Source of the DNA: Palsa-1150 sp036490515
Lineage (GTDB): Bacteria; Myxococcota_A; Polyangia; Polyangiales; Polyangiaceae
Direction: 5' to 3'
Assembly: GCA_036490515.1 (NCBI GenBank)
Contig: DASXDU010000047.1
Location: forward strand, 392,031 to 456,030
Length of the DNA: 64,000 nucleotides
The position numbers were made by a program, and so were the translations under genes. Position 1 is the first letter of the stretch, and every line of letters starts with the position of its first letter. Below the pieces are notes generated by a model. That model had not been told where the DNA came from and did no database searches. It was given only the letters and a program-made list of their open reading frames with translations. Below, one piece after another: positions 57,988 through 64,000 of this stretch.

Positions 57988-58515
57988 TCGACGCGTCGTC
58001 GCGCGGAACTTTGCGTGCTCCCGCGACCGCTGGACGTCGCGCGCGAGATCAGATCATCGCGTCGGTGGGACGATCTCGTCGTCCCGATGAGTCGACGTCA
58101 TCGCGCGGGCGAATGGACTTCGTCGCGTGCTCGAAGCGACATCATCGCGCCGACCAGACGAGGCGATCGCGAGGGTGCGGTGGATTGGGAGGAGCGACGC
58201 GATGGAATGGACGCGGCCGCACGGCGGATTCAGCGCGCCGTCGGATCGAGGTTGCATCACGGGGCTCATCACCTCGTCGCGACCTCGAACCGAGTTCATG
58301 CCGCGGGCGCGACCCATTCGCCGCCGCACCGCGCACGCCTCGACGCGCCGCCGCGCTCAGACGAACGAGAGGCTCCGTCCACTACAGAACGGGCCCGCGC
58401 CGAACTCGGATCGGCGGCACGCCCAGGTGGCACGGCCGGCGATGCGGATTCTGTGGCGTCCCTGGTCGGGTCGTCGCAGTAGGGAGATCGATTCAGCGCG
58501 GTCGCGATCGGGAAA
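57988..58515. repeat. degenerate 22-bp tandem array (about 24 units)
   Basis: Stepping by 22 bases from 57988 puts the core TCRTCGCG at unit positions 1-8 again and again: 57988 TCGACGCG, 58054 TCATCGCG, 58098 TCATCGCG, 58120 TCGTCGCG, 58142 TCATCGCG, 58230 TCAGCGCG, 58274 TCGTCGCG, 58340 TCGACGCG, with weaker matches at 58076, 58164, 58296 and 58318. The other 14 positions are variable, with a weak CGA near positions 17-20. As 22 is not a multiple of three, the period cannot come from a coding repeat. No gene is supported inside. It ends about 60 bp before the stop of the next minus-strand gene. Confidence 0.75.
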
Positions 58516-58576
58516 ACCGCCGTGTGGCGCTCCTTGGCTGGGATGTACCACGACGCACGGACGGACGGCGCGTTTG

Positions 58577-59170
58577 CTACCGCCGGTCCACGTTGCGCCG
58601 GAGCCACTCGTCCTGCTGGTCAACGAGTAGCTGCAGGGCCGCGGTGAACCGATCCCACTCGTCGGCGTCACGGGACTGCTGGTCGTCCGGTTGGCCGTCC
58701 CCATCATTGTCTTCCAGGTGGCTGCGCAAGTGGAAGTGGCGGTGCCTCCTTCCAGGCGGCTGATGCTGGTCCCCTTGCGGTGCGACGTTCTGCCCATCGT
58801 CCGCGTCGCTCTCCTGGGTCTGGTACGTCACCGTTTGAACGCCACTCCCACCGTCGCTACCCACGACCTGCCTTCCATGCTGGCCCCACCTACCGACGAC
58901 AATCTGCTTGATGGCGTCGATCAGGGACGCGATCGATTTGTCAGTCTCTGAACCCTGGAACCCGAACTCGAGATGCACGGGCATGATATCCAGCATTTGC
59001 GGTCGCCCATCGTCGAAGTCCTCTAGGTCGAGGCGAGGTGTGCTCGCCGGGACCGCCCATGGCGCCAGGTTGAGTACAAGGTCTTGTTGATGCACCGGCA
59101 CTGCAGTCGCCGGCTGACCGACGACGATGGTGCTGCCTAGAACGCCGACTGTAACGAGACGATGCATCAT
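58577..59170 (-). CDS. secreted hypothetical protein, acidic/His-rich C-terminus
   Basis: A 197-aa protein with a signal peptide (LVTVGVLGSTIVVGQPATA). GGAGG precedes ATG 59170 by six bases. The central part is mixed (LDLEDFDDGRPQMLDIMPVHLEFGFQG; ASLIDAIKQIVVGRWG). The C-terminal third is rich in Asp, Gln and His (RRHRHFHLRSHLEDNDGDGQPDD), which may bind metal. It follows the zinc-ribbon membrane protein by 12 bp on the same strand, so they are co-transcribed. Family not recognised. Confidence 0.65.
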   Translation of the reverse strand: MMHRLVTVGVLGSTIVVGQPATAVPVHQQDLVLNLAPWAVPASTPRLDLEDFDDGRPQMLDIMPVHLEFGFQGSETDKSIASLIDAIKQIVVGRWGQHGRQVVGSDGGSGVQTVTYQTQESDADDGQNVAPQGDQHQPPGRRHRHFHLRSHLEDNDGDGQPDDQQSRDADEWDRFTAALQLLVDQQDEWLRRNVDRR

Positions 59171-59182
59171 CGTTTCCTCCCC

Positions 59183-59929
59183 CTACTTTGGGTCGCTGAC
59201 AACGCGGACGTGAACGACCATTGTGTTGAAGATGTTCTCGGAGTTGGACACGACCACCGACCACGAACCAGCGGGTAGCTCGCCCGTGTGCGAGAACGAT
59301 CGAACCTTCAACCCTTCGAACTCGGTCACGGCCCTGAATCTCCCCGACTTGAAGTCTTCCCATTCGCTCGACGGCATCACGTAGACCATGAAGCCCTTGT
59401 CGGCGTGAGTACGGCCTTGCACCTCGACGAACACAGGGGAGTCCTCCGACAATGTAAAGCCTCTCATCTGGGCTCCGCCCTCGGCGGTGATCGCCACTTC
59501 CTCATCGACGACGACTCGCGCCTGTCGGGTGACGTTGCCGATCAGACTTGGGAGACCGCCGACGCCAGGACCCTGCGGCGTGACGCCGCCGCCGCCGGGT
59601 GCAGACTGACTGCTCGCCTCCGTGTCCGCGCTGCGTCCGAAGAGGAAGTAGGCGGTGACTCCGCCCGCGACGACGAAGACCAGCACCAGCACCATAACGA
59701 TCGCCGGGACGCTGCTACCGCCTGTATTCACAATCGGCGCCGGGTGCCTCGCCATCGGATGGCCACAGCGCGGACACTGGGCCGCGGCCGGGGAAACGGG
59801 GTTCCCGCACGCCTGGCAGGGGACCGTCTGAGGGTAGCCTACCTGTTGGGGGTACCCTTGCTGCGGTTGCTGAGGGTACGGCTGCGAAGGCACCCCGTAT
59901 CCTCGTGGCGGCCCACCATAGTTCCCCAT
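59183..59929 (-). CDS. zinc-ribbon, single-pass membrane protein
   Basis: A 248-aa protein. A Gly/Pro/Tyr/Gln-rich start (YPQQPQQGYPQQVGYPQ) is followed by a zinc ribbon (PCQACGNPVSPAAAQCPRCGHPM), one transmembrane helix at ~74-96 (AIVMVLVLVFVVAGGVTAYFLFG), a Gly/Pro linker and a beta-rich extracytoplasmic domain (~150-248) ending VVHVRVVSDPK. This order is common in bacterial zinc-ribbon membrane proteins of unknown role. ATG 59929 opens the protein; longer in-frame options add an Arg-rich stretch. First gene of a two-gene operon with the secreted protein. Confidence 0.78.
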   Translation of the reverse strand: MGNYGGPPRGYGVPSQPYPQQPQQGYPQQVGYPQTVPCQACGNPVSPAAAQCPRCGHPMARHPAPIVNTGGSSVPAIVMVLVLVFVVAGGVTAYFLFGRSADTEASSQSAPGGGGVTPQGPGVGGLPSLIGNVTRQARVVVDEEVAITAEGGAQMRGFTLSEDSPVFVEVQGRTHADKGFMVYVMPSSEWEDFKSGRFRAVTEFEGLKVRSFSHTGELPAGSWSVVVSNSENIFNTMVVHVRVVSDPK

Positions 59930-60563
59930 GCTCTCAAACCCCCTCCGGCGCTTGGGCGCAGATCTCGAAGAGTAGCCTAGGCCGCGTCTCCCCGTAAACG
60001 GCCTGCCGTGGGCCACTCGGCCAACGCTGAGAAACGGTACCGCGGCCCCGGGGTCGGCCTCAATGCGGCGCACGCGCGGTCACCTGAGCGTTCACAGCGA
60101 ACGTCCCCCGCTGTCTCGCACGGGGAGGCGGCCCGCGGGCGCATCTTCGGCGGAGCAAGCCATGTCAAAACCTCGCGCACCTCCCTCACCTTGCCGACGC
60201 GGACGGCGTCCAGCAGCCGTGTCCTCGGGCTCATGTCGAGACCAACCAAGTCCCTCCGGTTCGAAATTGTGCCCGTCGAGCGCGGGCGATGTCGCTCCGC
60301 TCGCGCGGGCAGGTCGAGCGTGTGCGCCGCGGACATGTTGGACGGGGGATCGTCCGCGCGAGGGCGCACGTCGGAGCGCTCCCCCCTCGTATCCCACACT
60401 CGCCCACCAAACGACGCGCGGCCCAATTCTCCTCCTCACATTTGACCTCGAAAACCGCGTGTATCCAGTGAGGGTCGCGCAGTAGACGGCGGCCCTCGGG
60501 ACAACCAACCGCACCCCGCCCGCGGCATTTCCGCGGCAGCCGGTGCCCTTCCCGGAGACCGCG
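59930..60563. other. about 630 bp without a supported gene
   Basis: This is the divergent region between the zinc-ribbon operon (minus) and the small phage-like genes (plus). A minus-strand frame near 60234 reads RLLDAVRVGKVREVREVL, like the start of an ankyrin repeat, but quickly turns non-protein-like; at best it is a remnant. No RNA gene, attachment site or tandem period was found. Confidence 0.45.
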
Positions 60564-60830
60564 ATGGACTTCCTCCGCGGCGACGAGTGCGCTCGTCCGC
60601 CTTCCACCCTCCCTTTGCCCGCCGCTGCTGCGTCCACGACGGCAGCACCGACGACCCGCGCGTGGCGATGCCGCGCGTGCGCCTCCGTCCTCGGGTTGCT
60701 CCGCGGCGGGGAGCTTCACCTTCGGCGCGGCGACGTCGAGCTCTGGGTCACCGGCTCCTGCCGCCGGCGGTGCCGCCGCTGCGGGACGACGAACGCGATC
60801 GAGATCGCTGCCACGGGAGGCGCGCGATGA
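60564..60830 (+). CDS. small Com-like zinc-ribbon protein
   Basis: An 88-aa protein. ATG 60564 has GGAGA six bases upstream. After a Pro/Ala/Thr stretch comes WRCRACASVLGLLRGGELHLRRGDVELWVTGSCRRRCRRCGTTNAIEI. The two Cys pairs, the LL after the first and the RCGTxN after the second match small phage zinc fingers such as Mu Com, a translational activator that binds mRNA. It may regulate a neighbouring gene. The next tiny frame overlaps its stop (ATGA). Confidence 0.6.
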   Translation: MDFLRGDECARPPSTLPLPAAAASTTAAPTTRAWRCRACASVLGLLRGGELHLRRGDVELWVTGSCRRRCRRCGTTNAIEIAATGGAR

Positions 60831-60925
60831 CGCTCTTCCTCCTCGCCCGGTACACCCCTCGGCTCCTCGGGCGGCGCCTTCGCCGCGCGTGGGCCGCGCT
60901 GCGCGAGTTCCAGGTGCTGCTCTGA
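60827..60925 (+). CDS. possible 32-aa basic peptide
   Basis: A short frame starting at an ATGA overlap with the Com-like gene. The product is an amphipathic basic helix (FLLARYTPRLLGRRLRRAWAAL). Only the overlap and the composition support it; it could be a toxin-like or membrane-active peptide, or chance. Confidence 0.3.
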   Translation: MTLFLLARYTPRLLGRRLRRAWAALREFQVLL

Positions 60926-60982
60926 GCGGCGATCTTCCCGCTGATCTCTTCGCCGCCCTCCTCACCGTCACGCCTTGCACTC

Positions 60983-61035
60983 GCTTCACCCACGAGAGGC
61001 GCTCGCACGCCCTTTTGCGATCGACAGGTGTCCCC
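60983..61035 (+). promoter_or_regulatory. conserved leader, copy 1
   Basis: These 53 bases directly before ATG 61036 match the 53 bases before ATG 61731 at 47 positions, including the ribosome-binding CAGGTG and the block GAGAGGCGCTCG. Read in frame, most of the six differences would change amino acids, so conservation is at DNA or RNA level. Confidence 0.7.
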
Positions 61036-61635
61036 ATGGTTGCCACGAAAGATGCTCCCAACACTCACGCCGCATTCCGCTTCGGAGACGCGGCCCCCAC
61101 CCTCGCCGCGCACGAGGAGCTCTGGTGGTTCTTCAACGACGCGGGCGCGGACCTCGTGTCGGCCGCTCCTCCCACGGCATGGTTCTTCGACCTGGAGATC
61201 GCGCTCCTCGTGGCCGAGGAACGCTGCGCCGAGGCGGCGCTCGCCACCCAGATCGTCGGCCAGCGAATCGACGCCCTCGACAAGATCGACAAGGCGGTGC
61301 TCGAAGGCGTCTACACGCTGCATCCGCGGTCGGTGCAGGTCGAGCGCGCGCTCGGCGTCCTGGCCGGGGCCGTCGAAGCGTTGCCCGTCGTTTGCGCCGA
61401 GCACCTCGCCGCCCGGATGTGGGGCCTGACCCGGGCGAAGACACCCGCGGAATGGCTCGAAGAGCGCGTGCGCAACGGCGGCGCGGCGGCGGTCACGATG
61501 TGGGCTGCCCCGGCGGAGGCGGCATGCGCCGCCGCGGTGCGCGTCTACGACCACGTGCGCGGCCACGGCCCGAAGGTCGTGCCGGGTCGCCTCGATGAGG
61601 AGGTCCTCGGACGGTGGACCCGGTCGCTGCGCTGA
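61036..61635 (+). CDS. hypothetical protein, tandem paralogue 1
   Basis: A 199-aa protein. ATG 61036 is taken because the leader before it is conserved as nucleotide, not protein, sequence. Features: HAAFRFGDAAPTLAAHEELWWFFNDAGADLV, a helical centre (VLEGVYTLHPRSVQVERALGVLAGAVEALPVVCAEHLAARMWG), then TPAEWLEERVRNGGAAAV and ACAAAVRVYDHVRGHGPKVVP. No known domain. The next gene encodes a paralogue with the same order (AELWWHFNEAEE, TERAWPAPVEQVLGVLTG, LTAWLEERIARGGAEAV, AVRAYDRVRGKGPSVVP). Size and context suggest a phage or accessory regulator, but this is inference. Confidence 0.65.
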   Translation: MVATKDAPNTHAAFRFGDAAPTLAAHEELWWFFNDAGADLVSAAPPTAWFFDLEIALLVAEERCAEAALATQIVGQRIDALDKIDKAVLEGVYTLHPRSVQVERALGVLAGAVEALPVVCAEHLAARMWGLTRAKTPAEWLEERVRNGGAAAVTMWAAPAEAACAAAVRVYDHVRGHGPKVVPGRLDEEVLGRWTRSLR

Positions 61636-61677
61636 CGCCGGCGCCGGCCACCCCTTCGTCTCACCCCCACTTCCTCC

Positions 61678-61730
61678 GCTTCACCAACGAGAGGCGCTCG
61701 AACGCCCTTCCGCGATCGGCAGGTGTGCCC
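61678..61730 (+). promoter_or_regulatory. conserved leader, copy 2
   Basis: This is the second copy of the 53-base leader described at 60983-61035, with the same distance to the start codon. The first coding bases (ATGGTTGCCACGA) are also shared. Confidence 0.7.
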
Positions 61731-62303
61731 ATGGTTGCCACGATAGAAGAAGGGAACGACCCCACGGCGTTCCAGTTCGGAAACGTTCGCCCGAGCCCCG
61801 CGGCGCATGCGGAGCTCTGGTGGCACTTCAACGAGGCGGAGGAGGCGACGAGCGCGTCGTCGAACTTTGCCACCTCCCTCTTCGGCGCGCGAACGACGAC
61901 AGTCGACGAGACCGAGCGGCGCGTCGAGGCGGGGCTCGCGAAGGCGAAGATCGAGAAGCGCCTCGGTGCAGTGCGGCCCGAGGACGCGTACATGCTGATG
62001 TCGCTGTACACCGAGCGGGCGTGGCCCGCGCCGGTGGAGCAGGTGCTCGGCGTGCTGACCGGCGTGGTCGTGGTGCTGCCTATCGTATGCGCGGAGCACT
62101 TCGGTGCGGCGACGCGCTCGAGGACGGGAGCCAGGACCTTGACCGCGTGGCTCGAGGAGCGGATCGCGCGGGGCGGGGCGGAGGCGGTGGCAGTCTATGC
62201 CCGCGAAGCCCAGATGGCGTGCGCGAGGGCGGTGCGCGCGTACGACCGCGTTCGCGGCAAGGGGCCGAGTGTCGTGCCCCCCGCGGACGGGGACGAGGGC
62301 TAA
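61731..62303 (+). CDS. hypothetical protein, tandem paralogue 2
   Basis: A 190-aa protein, diverged from its upstream neighbour but sharing motif order: TAFQFGNVRPSPAAHAELWWHFNEAEEA, MLMSLYTERAWPAPVEQVLGVLTGVVVVLPIVCAEHF, TLTAWLEERIARGGAEAVAVYA and AVRAYDRVRGKGPSVVPP. The middle differs most. It ends with TAA directly followed by the ATG of the HTH gene, so the three genes are probably one transcript. Function unknown. Confidence 0.65.
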   Translation: MVATIEEGNDPTAFQFGNVRPSPAAHAELWWHFNEAEEATSASSNFATSLFGARTTTVDETERRVEAGLAKAKIEKRLGAVRPEDAYMLMSLYTERAWPAPVEQVLGVLTGVVVVLPIVCAEHFGAATRSRTGARTLTAWLEERIARGGAEAVAVYAREAQMACARAVRAYDRVRGKGPSVVPPADGDEG

Positions 62304-62615
62304 ATGCGCCCCCTCGGTGGCCACGGCGGGGCGCGGATGGAGATCCGCGCTCTCTACTCGGTTGCGATGCTCGCGCGCTATGCGCGCGTGAGCCGGCAGA
62401 AACTCCACCGACTGCTCCGTCGCTGCGGCGTCGTCCTGCTGCGCGACGGTCGATCGGTGTCGGTCCCGCTCTCCGAGATCCGGCGGAAGATCCCGCCGCT
62501 CTGGGAGAGCATCTGCGACGCGCAGGACGCACACGACGAGGCCAAAACACGCCGCAAAAGTGCCTCGACTCATCCGTCTGGTCCGTCTCGTCCGTCTCGT
62601 CCGCGATCACCCTAA
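62304..62615 (+). CDS. excisionase/MerR-like small HTH protein
   Basis: A 103-aa protein. ATG 62304 follows the previous TAA without a gap; ATG 62337 is an alternative. Residues ~12-65 look like a winged-helix/excisionase fold (IRALYSVAMLARYARVSRQKLHRLLRRCGVVLLRDGRSVSVPLSEIRRKIPPLWESI). The tail is Ser/Arg/Pro-rich and encoded by three copies of a 10-base TCCGTCTCG-type repeat (62577-62603). Likely DNA-binding. It stands just before the 21-bp array, which makes the array a candidate target. Confidence 0.62.
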   Translation: MRPLGGHGGARMEIRALYSVAMLARYARVSRQKLHRLLRRCGVVLLRDGRSVSVPLSEIRRKIPPLWESICDAQDAHDEAKTRRKSASTHPSGPSRPSRPRSP

Positions 62616-62634
62616 GGGTAGGAGGCACGAAGCG

Positions 62635-63579
62635 ATGAGGGTGAGCAGGCAGGTCGGTCGAACGGGGAGCTCTGCGGGCAGAACGCACCGCGAGGCCGAC
62701 CGGCTTGCCCTCTCGGACGAGAGAAAGGCGCGCTCTGTCGGCAGAACGCGACGCGTGATCTCCAGCGCTCCGCTCTCGGTCGACAGAATGGTGCTCCATG
62801 TCGACAGGGAGCGGCGCTGGGATGGCAGAAAGTCGCATTCGCTCGACAGAACTCCTCACTGGAAGGGTAGGGGCAGCCGCTCTGTTCGCAGAACGTCGCT
62901 CGGGCTCGACCGGAAGACACACCAGGAGGGACGAACGATCCGCTCGATCGTCAGGAAGACGCGGACTATCGACAGGGCCGTCGTCTCGGAAGTCCGAACC
63001 GCGCTCTCGGACGGCAGTCCGACTCTCGGGGAGCTCCCGCCGTCGCTCTCGGAGCTCCTACCGATCATCTCGGAACTCCCACTGTTCCTCTCGGAGTCCC
63101 GGAAGAGTCCCTCTTCCTTCCGAACGTCTCTCTCGGTCGACCGACCGTCGCTGTCTGCGAACCGAATGGCGCGTGTGCATGTCAGAGCGCCTCGTTCGGA
63201 CGAATCGTCGCGCAGTTTTTCCTTCCTGCTTCGCCGTTCTGAAGAGCGAATGACGCGGCTCTCGTTCCTCGAGAGGAGTTCTGCTCCGAGAGCGGCGCGC
63301 CCGGAAGGCATCGCGCGCCATCGGGCACTCCTGAAGCGACTTCCTGAAAGCTTCGCGCCTCGCCCGGAGAAGCGAGTGACTGCCCCTACGGTCCCCGTGA
63401 AGATTTCGGGCTTCCTGGCGAGCCGCTCTGCCCTTCGCACGAGCCTTTCTGTCGTCCCGACGAGTCTTTCTGTCTTCCCCGCGAGCCTTTCTGTCCTCCG
63501 AACGAGGACCTCTGTCCTCAGAGCCACGAAGGAGGTGGGCCTAGCGCCACAGTCGACAATCCCCGCGATGCATTCGTGA
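62635..63579 (+). CDS. possible heptad-repeat protein encoded by the 21-bp array
   Basis: ATG 62635 is preceded by GGAGG with a nine-base spacer, and the frame stays open for 314 codons to the stop at 63579. As the unit is seven codons, the product is a heptad repeat of the kind SVDRTSL (SVDRMVL, SLDRTPH, GLDRKTH, SEVRTAL, SSFRTSL, SVDRPSL). Against coding: the minus strand is also open for a long way, the 21-bp period continues past the stop to 63640, and no known protein has this pattern. The strong ribosome-binding site is the main support. Confidence 0.3.
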   Translation: MRVSRQVGRTGSSAGRTHREADRLALSDERKARSVGRTRRVISSAPLSVDRMVLHVDRERRWDGRKSHSLDRTPHWKGRGSRSVRRTSLGLDRKTHQEGRTIRSIVRKTRTIDRAVVSEVRTALSDGSPTLGELPPSLSELLPIISELPLFLSESRKSPSSFRTSLSVDRPSLSANRMARVHVRAPRSDESSRSFSFLLRRSEERMTRLSFLERSSAPRAARPEGIARHRALLKRLPESFAPRPEKRVTAPTVPVKISGFLASRSALRTSLSVVPTSLSVFPASLSVLRTRTSVLRATKEVGLAPQSTIPAMHS

Positions 63580-63640
63580 AACCTGGAGGCGCGCTCTCTC
63601 GAACGGGAGCGCATTTCCATAAACCTGGAGACGCATTCCG
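62646..63640. repeat. degenerate 21-bp tandem array (about 47 units)
   Basis: Cutting every 21 bases aligns two cores: CTCTCGG near unit positions 2-9 and CAGAAC near 13-18. CAGAA/CAGG starts at 62679, 62742, 62784, 62805, 62826, 62847, 62889, 62952, 62973 and 63015; every interval is a multiple of 21. Later units drift (CTCTCGGAGCTCC type near 63045-63107, CTTTCTGTCNTCC type at 63444-63506), and the last ones read GCATTC-N-TGAAACCTGGAGGC. The final units run up to the ATG at 63641. Total length is about 1 kb with no register loss seen. Confidence 0.82.
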
Positions 63641-64000
63641 ATGACCACACCGTCGAAAACGGTGCGGAGATCGATCGCCATCCTGAACCTGCCCCAGAGC
63701 AAGGTCCCGATGCTGATCAATTTCGCGCAGCAGGTGCTCAAGTCGATCACCGGCAACCCGAGCTTTCCCACCCCGACACCCACCGTGGCGGATCTCACGC
63801 AGGCCATCACCGACCTGCAGAACGCCGAAAACGCCGCTCTCGCCCGCACCAAGGGCGCCACGGCGACGCGCAACGAGAAGCGGACGGCCCTCATCATGAA
63901 GCTCGAGCAGCTGAAGGCCTACATCCAGTCGGTTGCCGACGCGAACGTCGACAACAGCGGGTCGATCATCCAGAGCGCGGGCCTCACGGTCCGCAAGGTG
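63641..64000 (+). CDS. hypothetical protein, N-terminal part (runs off the window)
   Basis: The first 120 codons are present. GGAG lies ten bases before ATG 63641, within the last repeat unit of the array. The product is soluble and helical: SIAILNLPQSKVPMLINFAQQVLKSITG, TVADLTQAITDLQNAENAAL, TALIMKLEQLKAYIQSVAD, NSGSIIQSAGLTVRKV. The closing segment resembles uncharacterised proteins that continue into a fibronectin type III-like domain; that is from memory and tentative. No signal peptide. Confidence 0.8.
   Translation, partial: MTTPSKTVRRSIAILNLPQSKVPMLINFAQQVLKSITGNPSFPTPTPTVADLTQAITDLQNAENAALARTKGATATRNEKRTALIMKLEQLKAYIQSVADANVDNSGSIIQSAGLTVRKV

Noticed and set aside
58000..58500. Coding genes in the 22-bp array region
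   Set aside because: Several frames are open on both strands but none has a start signal or recognisable product, and the 22-bp period shifts frame each unit.
59977..60234. Ankyrin-repeat protein
   Set aside because: Only the first ~18 residues (RLLDAVRVGKVREVREVL) look like an ankyrin helix pair; the rest is not protein-like. At most a gene remnant.
62646..63640. CRISPR array
   Set aside because: Units are only 21 bp, cores are imperfect, there is no constant repeat with clearly distinct spacers, and no cas gene is visible. The same holds for the arrays at 25.4 and 58.0 kb.

Overview
The window is very GC-rich and densely coded, and it looks like the chromosome of a myxobacterium (Myxococcota, probably class Polyangia). 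Grounds: a MYXO-CTERM-type sorting tail on a secreted glycoside hydrolase, a membrane-anchored Ser/Thr kinase, about ten lipoproteins with Gly/Ser/Asp-rich linkers after the lipobox cysteine, Cys-rich repeat lipoproteins, and many ATGA/GTGA gene overlaps. This is inferred from gene content; no rRNA or tRNA gene was seen.

Layout. 1-8.6 kb: end of a DEAD-box helicase, a PfkB kinase, a GH8 glucanase, an SRPBCC/TerB-like protein, Kup potassium uptake, a FrnE-like DsbA protein and a YVTN propeller. 8.6-25.4 kb: lipoproteins, two divergent universal stress proteins, a sensor histidine kinase, a Ser/Thr kinase coupled to a TPR protein, a propeller/cytochrome c lipoprotein coupled to a secreted partner, a crotonase, a FEN-like nuclease and a poly-proline HTH protein. 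25.4-47.9 kb: Rieske oxygenase, lipoprotein esterase, histidine ammonia-lyase, an outer-membrane protein, an ALDH7/hydrolase pair, two giant transglutaminase-fold proteins (the second lacks the catalytic Cys), a glutathione transferase, an SRPBCC/ArsR pair with two matching palindromic operators, a lipoprotein and a response regulator. 47.9-52.3 kb: a tight operon of yebC, ruvC, a LolA-like protein, a zinc-ribbon membrane protein, a DNA methylase and a ferredoxin.

52.4-64 kb looks accessory. It has a lipoprotein, an AT-richer gene for a tail-fibre-like protein with an S74 chaperone domain, a sigma-factor-like gene broken by an in-frame TAG, long stretches without convincing genes, small phage-like genes (Com-like zinc ribbon, tandem paralogues sharing a conserved leader, an excisionase-like HTH protein), and the start of a gene that runs off the end.

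The most unusual feature is a set of degenerate tandem arrays with an exact 21- or 22-bp period at three places (25.4-25.8, 58.0-58.5 and 62.6-63.6 kb). Each has its own consensus and keeps register despite strong divergence. Other notable structures are a nearly perfect 148-nt palindrome at 34.1-34.3 kb and recurrent GCGGGC microsatellites in and beside genes.
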